64,000 bases of DNA. It comes from Luzula sylvatica (taxonomy: Eukaryota > Streptophyta > Magnoliopsida > Poales > Juncaceae). Positions within the stretch are counted from its first letter, which is position 1; each line of letters opens with the position of its first letter. The position numbers and the translations under genes are program-made. Location of the stretch: contig OX326961.1 of assembly GCA_946800325.1 (NCBI GenBank), forward strand, positions 16,924,215-16,988,214, written 5' to 3'. The notes under the pieces are model-generated. The model was not told where the DNA came from. It was given only the letters and a program-made list of their open reading frames with translations, and searched no databases. Below are positions 43,888 through 57,207 of the stretch, piece by piece.

Positions 43888-44381
43888 TTATACTATGCCC
43901 ATATTTTAAAAATCAAACTGTATTGTATCGGATGCTCTGTATCGGATATCGATACTCGTCGGATATTCGTCTCGGATACGTATCGGATATTTTACGTGAC
44001 GTATTCGAATATTTTATTCTAAAATAATAACTGATACTTCTCGAATACTTACGAATATTTGTCGAATATTTATAACCATCAATATGTACACTTGAAAAAA
44101 AAAAACAAAAAATTTAAATCGAAATAAATGAGTAACACATATAAATAAATAACTAAAAATACAATAAATATTTACTTAATATAAAGTTATTTCTATAATA
44201 ACAAAATTTTGGTATATTTAGAGTCAAAACATAATATATATATATATATTATAATTAATAAAATACTAAAATATTATATTTAAGAGCCGTATCGTATCCT
44301 ATGTTTTTTTTTAAAACTATCATATCGCCATATCCGTATCGTATCGGATACGATACCCGTATTTGTATTCGTACAACGTAG
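43888..44381. mobile_element. hAT-like MITE, GGATAC family (copy B partner of 18,983)
   Basis: Flanked by GTTCCAAC (43,880-43,887 and 44,382-44,389), as in copy A; differs by a few bases. Confidence 0.8.
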
Positions 44382-45109
44382 GTTCCAACACAGGCTTTTG
44401 GTCAAAGAAAGTGGAATTAGCTAGTTTTTGTATTATCTGTTTTCGGATTTAAACGTGTAAATAGCCGGTTATTTTGGGTATTTCTGTATGACATTTTTAG
44501 ATATTGTTTACATGATATTTTTTACTTATTGTTTATTTAATATAAGTTTCATTTCATAAGATTAATTATTATCATTTTTTTAAAACAATTTATATAATTT
44601 TTTTATTTTGTAACGGTTTCTTTTTTTTTTATCAAAATCCAATTTATTAGATACAATACACACATATAAATGCAATATATATTTAAAAACCAAAAAATTA
44701 TATACTTTTTCCAAATGTCCTATAATTTTTTTTTGACGCGTTCGAGTCTCGTCCGAATCGGTCGAGTACCACTGAACCAGCCGGATCCGAATCCGATATT
44801 TAGAACCATGGTATATATCATGTATATATCGCCTTTTGATAAGCATGGTTGGACATGTCTCGTGGTTGAATAGTCTTGGAGAAGAAAAATAAACAAAATC
44901 ATGCATGACATGAAATTTCCTTTAATAAAGAGATATTATCATATCATGTCCTTACAAATTATTTATTGATTTCTCGTCGTCTTATTGCCACAATGAATTA
45001 CAGTAAACAAACAATCAAAACACCGACAACACATTAAAAAAAATTAAGTCCATATCAACGAGGTCACACCAACTAAGAAAGCAAGTTCCATGCCACCCCT
45101 AATTTTTCT

Positions 45110-45993
45110 CTAGTTCTTTTTGGGAGCAAGCTTTGCCTTGATACCTTCGACCTGGTAGTTGTCAATCTGGAATGCTTTGGCGAGGATATCATCGCTAACA
45201 GGAGGAGCCGACGTAAAGAGCGTTAAAGCGATGGATTGTGTACCCTGCAACTGGCTGTTAAAGGCGGCTATGACCGAAGCCGGTGCGTAGCCACTGTTCT
45301 TTTGGAAATGGACGAGGCCACGAGGAAAAACAAAGACTTCACCTTTGTTAATCGTCTTTGAAATAAGCACATTGTCAGTGGTGATGAAGCCCACATCTAG
45401 GGTTCCCTCGAGAACGAAAACGATCTCGGTTCCACGAGGATGGGTGTGCGGTGGGTTGATGCCTCCGACTGCGTAATCAATACGGGCCATCGATACACCG
45501 AGTGTGTTTAGACCGGGGATCGCCATCACGTTCGCGCCGGTCACTACTGACCCCATTAGATTTTCCGTGTTTCCTGCATTTGCCAAACCCTTGAAGAAAA
45601 AATCATCGGCTGAGAAGTTTGCCTTGCACGGGAAACCATTCACCTTCACCGCTGCGTGAAATTAATTCAATCAGATTGGTTACATCAAACGAAGTACATG
45701 TGAATGCAATATATTATAGGGAAAAAATAGTTGTGTGAAAATAAATCTCTTATTTATGACACAATTAAATGTAACATGTAATTTCATTTAATACGTGCTA
45801 TGTTTAGCACTGTCGGTCATAAACGCATAAGATTTTTCGGAAAGTTTAATGGGGATCAAGCATTGCTACTCTTAAACTTACCTGCAGTGGAATCAGCAAC
45901 GCAAATATCTTGGAGCATGTCAGGATCATTAGCATAGACGGAAGAGATAGCCGCAAAGACGGCAAGAAAGAGGAAACAAGTTTTCATAGCCAT
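45110..45993 (-). CDS. Germin-like protein 6 (copy B partner of GLP2)
   Basis: Exon 1 is 45,882-45,993; exon 2 is 45,110-45,651; intron 230 bp. The 217-aa protein is identical to GLP2. Coding exons show no difference that I could find. Signal peptide, Cys pair and the four metal ligands are as in GLP2; no NxS/T site at residue 65. The flanking spacer also matches almost base for base. Confidence 0.95.
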
Positions 45994-46064
45994 TGTTTTG
46001 ATCTTTTTTTCTTGTATGAGATTAAGAAAGAGATTTGAGATGAAATGATAACAAGTATAGGCAG

Positions 46065-46074
46065 CTATTTATTA
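46065..46074 (-). promoter_or_regulatory. Candidate TATA box, GLP6
   Basis: TAATAAATAG on the minus strand at the same distance from the ATG as in GLP2. Confidence 0.4.
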
Positions 46075-49000
46075 CATTTGAGATACGAAAGAGTTGAAAT
46101 AATCAATATAATACTGGATTAAATAATGTAACACATATTGACATATTCAGACATTGATAATAACAAGATTTTTGTAGAATGAATTGAGGAGCAAGCAATG
46201 ACTAATTAAGCCTAATGGGTATGAAGAGGCAGATCACTTTAGTTTAATAATATTATAATTACAAATAGTTAGTTTTGTAAGCATATTCTGCTATAACAAA
46301 GAAGCTTTCTAGAAGAGCACAAGAAAATTCCTAAAACCAAAACTTAATTGAAGATGCATGCACATAGTTTCTTAAAAAAAAAGAAAATAATTGATCATAT
46401 ATGAACAGAATATAATAGTTTCCAACAGGGGTTTAATCGTATATTATTTATCTTAAATGTTTACTCTTGTATTTTCCAAAAAAATGTAAGTTGTTTTTAA
46501 AGAATGTTACGCGTTGTAATGCAAGTTCATAAATTATAAATAATGAAGTAGCACTACCCCCACAACATCATAATTAAAAATCTATTGTTTACAGATTATT
46601 ATATATAAGCATAAAGCATTTGTTAGAGAATAAATTTAATATCAATGATCTGTATGAATATGTTGTTTTTTTTAGAGAAAGAATGTTATTTGTTTTTCAT
46701 TTATTATTATTTGATGTTAATGAAAATAAATCATATGATTTATTATATTATGCAGTTAACTACTTTACTTATGAATTCTTCGATCAATATCTGGAGATTT
46801 GACATATTAAATCTGGACTAACCAAATTACAAGAATTTTTATATCAAACAGCTCCGATGAGCTTCCTGAATGCCCCGTAGAAACTATACTCATAATTTCA
46901 TAATTTTCAGGTCATTTGCAAATTTAAATGGATAAGCATGGTTGAACATGGTCTAAGTTTCAGGAAAGAAAAGTACTTAAATTTGAAGTCATGCATGACA
47001 CCAAATTTTATTTAATAAATGTATTAAGGGAGCAGACCAATATTCTAGCATAAATTTACAATAAATAAATAAAGTAATCCACGTGGTAAGAAAGAACAAA
47101 CCAACAATAGTAAAGAAAATAAATGTAATGTAATGCAAATGAAGTAATAAGTCATCAGAAAGGTAATCTGGAGATTTCATATGATCACACTGACGGTCTT
47201 TCCAATTTTCTCTCTTCTTTCAACATATCTTAAAGATTTCAAAGTTGGTAGTTAGTTTTTCTATCGTGGTTCCTCTTGCAGACGGGTGATCGACATTTAA
47301 TTACTTTTCTTAGGATAATTCATAATCTAGAAATATGTTGGTATAATATATTTATTCTTATTTAGGGATGTAATTTCTTTTATCCGTAAGGACCTTTGTA
47401 ATTTATTTTATTTTGTTTATGGAAAATTATTAGTAGTAGACATTTGCCTAAAAAAATGAATATATGCCAATTTTATATATTCCGTATTTTTAGAAACAAC
47501 TTTGTATCGTGCTGATGGGACACAAACTCGTAGTGATACGGTATTATGTTTTACAAACGGTGTTTGTAGATATATTCAACACTACAAAAAATTCTCTCTT
47601 TATACGTCGAGGAAAAAAAGACGAACCTCACAATTTTGAAGCTAGGGATGCATGCAAAACCCTAGCGCCGGCTCCGCTGCCTCCTCCCCCTTCATCATCT
47701 GCGACCCATGTCCCTTCTAACCCCACCTACACTCCCTTCACCATTTGCCGCCTCCCTCGTCGCCATCTCCGCCCCTCCACCTCTCCATCCCTCAACCTCT
47801 ATAACCTGGTCTCCACCCGTCCATGGGGTATTGATCTCACTGGCCATCTATCCCGCCATCCCTCTCTCTCTCCCTCCCTCTTTTTACATACTCAGTCGTT
47901 CTTATATATGGCTAGCGTTGTGCTCGCGCGAATGCGAGGTATTTTTGTTCTTTTTTCTTTTTTCGATTTTTGTTGTGTTGTGATTTTATTTGTTTCGTAA
48001 TGTGTATTTGTGTACATGTCACATAAGTTATTTTGAATGGCGGTGAAGAATAACAATTGCACGGGACCCTCTAAGGATCGAGGAATTGATCGGGACTTCA
48101 GAAAACCGAGAAATTTAAATGACTAACTTGCGTAATAATTTTTAGATTCTTAAAAATCTATTTTCATTGATGGTTCATTGTTTGTATTGTTTGTCAGTAC
48201 AAAAATGTTTGGACAAACACAAGTCAAAATTGAAAAGTTATTTGCCACAAAATTATTGTATTCATGAACGAAGCATAATTTATCTCGAATCTAAATAGTT
48301 TTACGGCATATGTTGATTGCAGATATGATATGAAGAAATTATGGATACATTGTAATTGATATGTGAAAACAAAATATAAAAAATATGAATATTTCACAAC
48401 GAAATAACACATCGCATAACTTTTACTAATAAGAGGAATTACAATAATCAGAGCAATACAAAGTTGCAAACAATTCAATTATTGAGAAATTATGCAATGA
48501 GATGCATTTAAAAGCGCGAACACTTTTATTTGGACCTAAAATCTGTACGAATGATGTGTTTGTGTCAGTAAATCATGATTTTTATAAATTTTATAGCAAT
48601 AACCGTTTGAATTGTTCAAGAGCCTACTTTCTTGAACAATTCAAACGGTTCTTGTTTTAAAATTTGTTTATCATTTTGTACATCATCGACAAAATCAGCA
48701 AAATGAAACAAAATATCGTTATAAAACGGTTTGAATTTGTTTATTTGTGTTCGTAATCCGTATTTGTGTTGATATTTTGTATTTTGTATTTGCATGTGTA
48801 AGCCACATTCAGTTATGTATTGGTATTCGTATTCTGTATTTGTATTCATATTTGGTATTGGTATAAAAAATGTGTTTGTATTCGTAATTTAATGACTCAA
48901 CATGCTATTTGCAATGAAAAATGTTGAACATACCCCCCCCCCAAATATTAAATTGGATGTTCAATCATAAATTAAGAAAATCAAATAATAAATTAAAATA

Positions 49001-49363
49001 TTAAACTTTGTATTTATGTGTTAATTTTTAAGACATTAAAACATATTCACGTAATCAAAAAATTTAGTAGAAATACTAGAGGGTGTACATCACTACTCAT
49101 ATGCAAATCTAATTTCGGAAGAATGGTTGAACATGGTTCAGGTTTGAATAAATCATGTATAACATCAAATTTCCGTTAATAATAATGAGATATTATGTTC
49201 TTACAAATAATTTTATTGATTACTCGTCATCTTATTGCCACAATGAATTACAGTAAACAAATAAATAAACAAAACACCGACAACACATTAAAAAAAACAT
49301 AAGTCCACATAAACGAGGCCACACCAACTAACAAGCAAGTTCCATGCCACCCCTAATTTTTCT
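46075..49363. other. GLP6-GLP7 intergenic region
   Basis: Partner of the GLP2-GLP3 spacer, with the same GLP 3'-flank relic (about 46,934), the CT-rich block (47,645-47,890), the hairpin (48,601-48,650) and a shorter C run (48,933-48,942, 10 C). No gene recognised. Confidence 0.6.
48601..48650. repeat. Perfect 21-bp hairpin (copy B)
   Basis: Identical to the hairpin at 23,697-23,746, including its 8-base loop. Confidence 0.85.
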
Positions 49364-50247
49364 TTAGTTCTTTTTGGGAGCAAGCTTTGCCTTGATACCT
49401 TCGACCTGGTAGTTGTCGATCTGGAATGCTTTGGCGAGGATATCATCGTTAACAGGAGGAGTCGACGTAAAGAGCGTTAAAGCGATGGATTGTGTACCCT
49501 GCAACTGGCTGTTAAAGGCCGCTATGACCGAAGCCGGTGCGTAGCCACTATTCTTTTGGAAATGGACGAGGCCACGAGGAAAAACAAAGACTTCACCTTT
49601 GTTAATTGTCTTTGAAATAAGCATATCGGCAGTGGTGATGAAGCCCACATCTAGGGTTCCTTCGAGAACGAAAACGATCTCGGTTCCACGAGGATGGGTG
49701 TGCGGTGGGTTGATGCCTCCGACAGCGTAATCAATACGGGCCATGGATACACCGAGTGTGTTTAGACCAGGGATCGCCATCACGTTTGCGCCGGTTACTA
49801 ATGACCCCATTAGATTTTCCGTGTTTCCTGCGTTTGCCAAACCCTTGAAGAAAAAATCATCGGCTGAGAAGTTTGCCTTGCACGGGAAACCATTCACCTT
49901 CACCGCTGCGTGAAATTAATTCAATCAGATTGGTTACATCGAACGAAGTATATGTGAATGCAATATATGATAGGAAAAAAATAGTTGTGTGAAAATAAAT
50001 CTCTTATTTATGACACAATTAAATGTAACATGTAATTTCATTTAATATGTGCTATGTTTAGCACTGTCGGTCATTAACGCATAAGATTTTTCGGAAAGTT
50101 TAGTGGGGAACAAGCATTGCTACTCTTAAACTTACGTGCAGTGGAATCAGCAACGCAAATATCTTGGAGCATGTCAGGATCATTAGCATAGACGGAAGAG
50201 ATAGCCGCGAAGACGGCAAGAAAGAGGAAACAAGTTTTCATTGCCAT
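49364..50247 (-). CDS. Germin-like protein 7 (copy B partner of GLP3)
   Basis: Exon 1 is 50,136-50,247; exon 2 is 49,364-49,905; intron 230 bp. The protein is identical to GLP3, including Pro38 from the altered exon 1 end (GCAC|GTAAGT) and the TTADMLISK variant. One intron change (CATCGAACG for CATCAAACG near 49,940) was noticed. Functional features are as in GLP3. The donor variant predates the duplication. Confidence 0.95.
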
Positions 50248-50317
50248 TGTTTTGATCTTTTTTCTTGTATGAGATTAAGAAAGAGATTTGAGATGAAATG
50301 ATAACAAGTATAGGCAG

Positions 50318-50327
50318 CTATTTATTA
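50318..50327 (-). promoter_or_regulatory. Candidate TATA box, GLP7
   Basis: TAATAAATAG on the minus strand, same position as in GLP3. Confidence 0.4.
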
Positions 50328-50608
50328 CATTTGAGATACGAAAGAGTTGAAATAATCAATATAATACTGGATTAAATAATGTAACACATATTGACATATT
50401 CAAACATTGATAATGACAAGATTTCTGTAGAATGAATAGGCAGATCACTTTAGTATAATAATATTATAATTACAAATAGTTAGTTTTGTAAGCATATTCT
50501 GCTATAACAAAGAAGCTTTCTAGAAGAGCACAAGAAAATTCGTAAAACCAAAACTTAATTGAAGATGCATGCAAATAGTTTCTTCGAAAAAAAAAAATAA
50601 TTTATCAT

Positions 50609-51059
50609 TTTTTTTTTTTTGAGAAAAATAGAGTAGACTCTTATGTCCTACTTCTATTATTTGGATTAAAATAAAAGTTTTTTACAAGATTAAACAAGTT
50701 TTTTTGAAGGTATTTGCCCTACACTAACTAAAAATCACTAAATCCTAAATACTTTCATACTAAACTTGCTAAATATCCATTAAACAAAGAAATCAAAATC
50801 TTAATCCCGAAATAACTTCCAGGATTTCAATTCCTTCCTTATATGGAAACTAAGAAACTTGGAATTCCAATTCTGGTTGAACTAAATCTGGAATCCAAAA
50901 ACCAAATACCCTATCAACCAGAATTTAGAATCCTAGAATCAAAACTCTTCTCCTCTCTTTCCCGTGATGCATTCCAAATCCCGACTAACCACCAGGACTC
51001 CTCCGTCATTAATTAGTTCTTCTTTGGTGATCTTCTTTTCCCCATTCTTCTTCATCGTG
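50609..51059 (-). mobile_element. 5'-truncated non-LTR retroposon upstream of GLP7
   Basis: Copy B partner of 25,716-26,165; flanked by AATAATTTATCAT on both sides. Confidence 0.75.
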
Positions 51060-51072
51060 AATAATTTATCAT

Positions 51073-52297
51073 ATATGAACAAAATAAATTTATTATAAAT
51101 GATATGTATGAAGATTTTATTTTATTAGATAGAGAATGTTATTTGTTTTCATTTATTATTATTTGATGTTTATGAAAATAAAACATATGATTTATAAATC
51201 ATATGAATGAATTCATCATATACGAAGATTTGATATATTAAATCTGGACTAACGAAATTACAAGATTTTTTTTTTATCAAACTCCGATGAGCTCAAGAAT
51301 GCATAACATGAAATTTGATAATTCAGGCCACTTGCAAATTTAAATGGATAAGCATGGTTGAACATGGTCTACGTTTTAGAAAATAAATTTCGAGTCATGC
51401 ATGACATCAAATTTTATTTAGTAAAAAGATGATAACACTGACACGGTCTTTTCAATTTCCTCTCTTCTTTTGACATATCTTAAAGATTTAAAAAATGATG
51501 GTTGGTTTTTCTATCGTGGCTCCTCTTGTTGACAGGTGATCGATATTTGACTATTTTTTTTGTTATTGTGACGGGTAATTCTTAATGCTAGAATTGTGTT
51601 GGTGTTGTAAAATAACTACATTAGCGATAAAATAGAAATAACACTCGAAGAGGGAAAAAATGAAAGAATGAAAATTTCATTTCTCTATTACCGGAGTCAT
51701 CTCATGTATCATTACAATGAAGGGTTCATACAGCCTTATCATACATAACACACAACATCATGAATGATATCATAAATATACATAACACACAACATCATGA
51801 ATAGTATCCTACTCATACATAACACACAATATTTTGTACATTTATTTATGTATATTTATGTATCATGATATACAAAATAAATATAATAATACATTCACGT
51901 TAAATATATACAATATATTTATAATAGTTGGTAATATATTTCTTCTTATCTAGAGATGTAATTTCTTTCATCCGTAAGGACCTTTGTAATTTATTTTATT
52001 TTGTTTCATGTAAATTAGTAGTAGACATTTGGCCTAAAAAAATGAATTTATGTCGATTTTATATATTCTGTATTTTTAAAAACAACTTTGTATCGTGCCG
52101 ATGAGACACAAAGTCGTAGTGATACGGTATTATGTTCTTACAAATGATGCTTGTAGATATTTCCAACACGACAAAAAAACTCTCTCCTTACGACAAGGGG
52201 AAAAAAGGCGAACCTCAAAATTTTGAATCAATGCGGTGGAGACAAAACCCTAGCGCCACCTCCATCGGGCTCCGCCGCCCCCTCCCCCTTCATCACC

Positions 52298-52338
<41 letters not shown>

Positions 52339-53703
52339 ACCCCCCCACCCCCCCATCAGCCGCCTCACTCTCACCATCTCCGCCCCTCCACCTCTTCATC
52401 CCTCCACCTGTATAACATGGTCTCCATTCGTCCATGGGGTTTTGGTCTCACTGGGCCGTCTGTCATCCCTCTCTCTCCCTCTCTCTTTTTACATACTCAG
52501 ACAAAAATGGCAAAAATAAATGGCTCGCATTTCGTGGTGCGCAAACTCTAACGGTGCCCACCTCCTTGCTTCCTCTCCTCTCGGCCTTCCACCACAACAC
52601 ACGAGGGAGCTAATCTTTTCTCCTCCCAATATCTGATAGGAATGATTGGGGACACTAATTGAGAGATTCTCTTGGCATCTTCTCGATGATTGGCAGCACC
52701 TGCGTTCGGCGTTCCTTTTCTCAATACGCCTCGAAACCATGGTCTTTTCATGGATACCGTCTTCTTTTTCGTGGACTTTGTCTTTTCTTTGATAAGCCTA
52801 ATGTCTTCTTCTCTTGACCAAGTTCACTGTCTCTCTTCTTAGTCGAGCGGCCGTCTTTTCTTGTTTCTTGTTTGTTGTTTTTAATTTTTTTTCTTCTTCT
52901 TTTCTTGGTCGAGCGGCCGTCTTCTTCTCTTGACCAAGGTCACTGTTTCTTTTCTTGGCCGAAGGTTTCGTCTTTTCTTAGCCTAGCATCATTCATCTTC
53001 TCTTTTCTTCGGCGATTTCCTTCTGCTACGTCGTTTGATGAAGTAAGATTTCCTCATGATGGGTGGTATCACACTTTTGCTTCTTCTCGTCGATCGATGG
53101 AGTAAGGATCCCTTTGATCTGATGATTTCTCTGTCCAATAACGGCTTCTCGGCAGCCCGTTCTTCGTCAGGTACTACTCACCATAGTTGGGTCAATTTCA
53201 TTTCATCGAGTGCAATGTAATCTAATTATAATGATGTAAATCTTATATCTTCTTATTTCTATACAAGAACTCGGCAATTTGCCGACCTCATTCAAAATAA
53301 TAAATAAATAGAAATGGTGCCTCCTCAAGTTCATTACTCCCTAACCTCATAACTCCGATAAGCTCGTGAATGCCCGGTAGAAACAATAATTCATAATTTA
53401 ATGACTCACGGCCTATTTGCAAATCTAATTTCAGAAGCATGGTTGAACATGGTTCAGGGCTGAATAGTCTTTTACAAAAAAAAAAAAAAAGAATTCATGC
53501 CTAACATCAAATTTCCTTTTTAACAATAATGAGATATTATGTTCTTACAAATTATTTATTGATTTCTCCTTATCTTATTGCCACAATGAATTACAGTAAA
53601 CAAACAAATAAACAACACCGATAACACGTTAAAAAAAATCAAGTCGACATCACCGAGACCACACCCATTAAAAAGCAAGTTCCATGCCATCCCTAATTTT
53701 TCT
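51073..53703. other. GLP7-GLP8 intergenic region
   Basis: Partner of 26,179-28,771. The C homopolymer is doubled (40 C at 52,299-52,338, then A-interrupted C). No gene recognised. Confidence 0.6.
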
Positions 53704-54464
53704 TTAGTTCTTTTTGGGAGCAAGCTTTGCCTTGATACCTTCGACCTGGTAGTTGTCGATCTGGAATGCTTTGGCGAGGATATCATCGTTAACAGGAGGA
53801 GTTGACGTAAAGAGCGTTAAAGCGATGGATTGTGTACCCTGCAACTGGCTGTTAAAGGCCGCTATGACCGAAGCTGGTGCGTAGCCACTATTCTTTTGGA
53901 AATGGACGAGGCCACGAGGAAAAACAAAGACTTCACCTTTGTTAATTGTCTTTGAAATAAGCACATTGGCAGTGGTGATGAAGCCCACATCTAGGGTTCC
54001 TTCGAGAACGAAAACGATCTCGGTTGCACGAGGATGGGTGTGCGGTGGGTTGATGCCTCCGACTGCAAAATCAATACGGGCCATCGATACACCGAGTGTG
54101 TTTAGACCGGGGATCGCCATCACGTTCGCCCCGGTCACTAATGACCCCATTAGATTTTCCGTGTTTCCTGCGTTTGCCAAACCCTTGAAGAAAAATTCAT
54201 CGGCTGAGAAGTTCGCCTTGCACGGGAAACCGTTCACCTTCACCGCTGCGTAAAATTAATTCAATCAGATTGGTATGAGATAGCCGCAAAGATGGAATCA
54301 AACATAGGAAACAAGTTTTCATAGCCGGAAGAGATAGCCGCAAATATCTTACCTGCAGTGGAATCAGCAACGCAAATATCTTGGAGCATGTCAGGATCAT
54401 TAGCATAGACGGAAGAGATAGCCGCAAAGACGGCAAGAAAGAGGAAACAAGTTTTCATTGCCAT
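53704..54464 (-). CDS. Germin-like protein 8 (copy B partner of GLP4)
   Basis: Exon 1 is 54,353-54,464; exon 2 is 53,704-54,245; intron 107 bp with the same exon-1-derived pieces as GLP4. It is the only GLP whose protein differs from its partner: SADEFFFKGL in place of SADDFFFKGL (residue 54, Asp to Glu, conservative, outside the metal site). All ligands, the Cys pair and the signal peptide are intact. The LINE found upstream of GLP4 is absent here. Confidence 0.94.
54246..54352 (-). other. GLP8 intron made from exon 1 fragments
   Basis: Same structure as the GLP4 intron, so the rearrangement is older than the 23-kb duplication. Confidence 0.85.
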
Positions 54465-54534
54465 TGTTTTGATCTTTTTTCTTGTATGAGATTAAGAAAG
54501 AGATTTGAGATGAAATGGGAACAAGTATAGGCAG

Positions 54535-54544
54535 CTATTTATTA
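54535..54544 (-). promoter_or_regulatory. Candidate TATA box, GLP8
   Basis: TAATAAATAG on the minus strand, same position as in GLP4. Confidence 0.4.
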
Positions 54545-55423
54545 CAGTTGAGGTATGAAAGAGTTGACATAGTTAATAATACTGGATTAAATAATTTAAT
54601 ACACATAATGAAACATTGATAATAACAATATATTATTTTCTTATAAAATAATGGCATTGAGGAGCACGCAGTCTTGACTAATTAGTCCTAATGGGGATGA
54701 AGAGGCAGATCACTAAGTTTAATAATATCATAATTTCGAATAATTAGTTAGTTAGCATCTTTTGCTATAACCAAGAATTTTCCTAGAAGAGTACGAGAAA
54801 ATTCTTAAAATCGAAACTTATTGGAGATGCATTTAAATCATTTTTTTCAAATAGGAAAAATAAGTTATCATATATAATATAAAGACAATATAATATTTTC
54901 CCTAGGAGTATATTATTTGTCTTAAATGCTAATCAAGTGTATATTTTCCAGCAGGATTGCAAGTTGTTTTCTATGAGGAATATTGCACGTTCAATGAAAA
55001 ATATCATAAATAATGGGAGAGCTCTTGCCTAAAGAGATTTGGACAATATTTCATCGACAGACCTTCATAATTATAAGAATTTGATGTGATTTCAGTTGAT
55101 TTTTTTATCATAATTAAATAGCTTAAGATAAAACTACATGAATTATTTGTTTTCCATAAAATAAAATTAAACAATTTAATATGATTTTCAGTGCTATTAA
55201 TGATTTATTGTAATTTGAAAGTAATAGAAGGGTTTTGATGTAAAATTGACTGCCAAAAAAGTTTCTATTGTCGAATCAAATATCATGTGAATGTGAAAAG
55301 ACTCTAGACAAAATCTTCTGCAAAGTCATTTGAGCAGCAAGACCCGCTCTCATAAACAATAATGATTTAGAATATACATAAAAGAAAATTTTTATATGTA
55401 CTCCACTAGATCATAATTAAAAA

Positions 55424-55566
55424 GAATTATACTACACACCCCGCTAATGAACCCCGCAATATACCCCGCATGGGTTAATTAGGAAGGTAATTAATTCATT
55501 AAATTTCCTAATTAATGAATGCAGGGAGAGTGGGAGGTGAATTATGCGTGGTGCTTATTGGCGCTG
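55424..55566. mobile_element. 143-bp insertion with 10-bp target duplication, copy B only
   Basis: Flanked by TAATTAAAAA (55,414-55,423 and 55,567-55,576), which occurs once at the copy A site. A 9-10-bp duplication suggests a Mutator-like element, but the ends (GAATTATACTACACACC and, inverted, CAGCGCCAATAAGCACC) are not clear inverted repeats. It has an internal inverted repeat around TTCCTAATTAATGAATG. Confidence 0.65.
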
Positions 55567-56063
55567 TAATTAAAAATCTATCTGTTTATAGAATATACAT
55601 ACAAGTATAAAGCAATCGTTACACGATAAATTTAATACAAACGATACATACGTCAAGATTTGATATATTAAATCTAGACTACTAAAAGAGAATTTTAGAT
55701 ATTCATGAATTATTATTATTTATTTTTTTTCATTTTAACTAATAATCAAATTTAATGGATGTTAGGTGCAATTAGGATAGAAATGAAGGACTAAGAACAG
55801 CAACATTATCATTCAATTACTTTATTCTGTTGATAAACTATGTAGATAATAGTTGAACATGTCATCGTGACTAGTTGATCTATTTTTTTCTAGATAAGGG
55901 ACCAACCATTTTATAATTATCTGGTTTTGTGGAATATTCTCAAACTATTCTTTATAAAATATATTATCTTTTGCGTAATTTGCATCCATGCAAATACGAA
56001 TCCTCACATAACATGTGAAAACGTGGTGTTGCCTTAGTCAAGTCTAATATTCTTTTATAGATA

Positions 56064-56944
56064 CTAGGAATATAGCCCGCGCTTCGCTGCGGGATATATT
56101 ATTTGATAAGAAATAATATAATTAGCAAAAATAATAATTTTATATATTATTTGATATATTATTTGATATATTATTTCGCTGCGGGATATATTATTTGATA
56201 TATTATTTGATAAGAAAATAGAAATATTTCTCGTGTTTCGCTGCGATTTTTCAAAATGTGTTATGATCATAAAATAATAATTTTATCTAAAATGTTACAA
56301 GTATAAAACAAAAGTAATTTTCATAAATGTTAATTTAAAAAAAAAAATCTGATATTAAATAGTGTCACAAGTATTATGCAATAAATGCAAATTTTTTTCC
56401 TCCTCAAAACATATCATATGTTCCAAAAGAAAAATTCAAATATTTTATTTAGAATACAAAACATGTCAAATAAAATAAAATTCTGAAAAAGACAAACAAA
56501 AAAACATAAAAGACGCAGCTTGGTACCAATCAAAAATATTATAATAAGCACACAAAAAACGCAGATTGGTACCAATCAAAATTGTTATAATAAGCACACA
56601 AAAAAAAAAATACCAGCTGAGGCTAACAAAAAGTATTTGTGTGAATAGTATTTTTATTAAATTCAAATATTTTATTTAGAACACAAGACATATGTCAATT
56701 ATATTTATTAATACGATGAAAAATTCAAATATTTTATTTAGAACACAAGATATATGTCAAATAAAATAAAATTCAAAAAAAAAAAAAATGAACAGTAACC
56801 GGGATGAACAGTGCTCGGTTGAACAGTATGCGAACAGTGTCGGTGTGAACTGTATGGGTGAACAACATGAACATACCCGGAGTGAACAGTACGTCGACGT
56901 GGCCTCACCATATCCCTTGTATTCTAAAATTAATGGGAGGGGGA
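56064..56944 (-). mobile_element. Non-autonomous Helitron, copy B only
   Basis: On the minus strand it starts TCCCCCTCCCATTAATTTTA and ends with the hairpin CCCGCAGCGAAGCGCGGG, a short spacer and CTAG, followed by host T. TC start, terminal hairpin and CTRR end with no target duplication are Helitron hallmarks. The 881-bp interior is AT-rich with a cluster of GAACAGT words near the 5' end and no Rep/helicase. The copy A site (about 32,742) is uninterrupted. Confidence 0.8.
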
Positions 56945-57207
56945 ATGTTGAAATATCATTGTCATTAAAAACCAGCTGTTAGAGCAATTATTATTCGACT
57001 CGGTCAAATTAAATTCGAGCCGACAACTCAGCACAAATCCAAAATCAAAATCGCCCAAAATTCTGCAATCTCAACGACTCGTGACCTTAATCAATACCCA
57101 AAAAAGCCAATGATGCGACATAAACCAATCCTAATTCGACCATATTTAATCTCACAAAGTAGAACAAAATATTAATACAAAAATAATCAATATCCAAAGC
57201 AAATAGA

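Larger units (their letters stand above)
54545..57207. other. Spacer between GLP8 and LSM8
   Basis: Partner of 29,613-32,998 without the LINE. Holds the 143-bp insertion (55,424-55,566) and the Helitron (56,064-56,944). No gene seen. Confidence 0.6.

Noticed and set aside
56064..56270. Small frame with IIYQIIYQ repeats
   Set aside because: Translation of ATATTATTTGATA simple repeats inside the Helitron.
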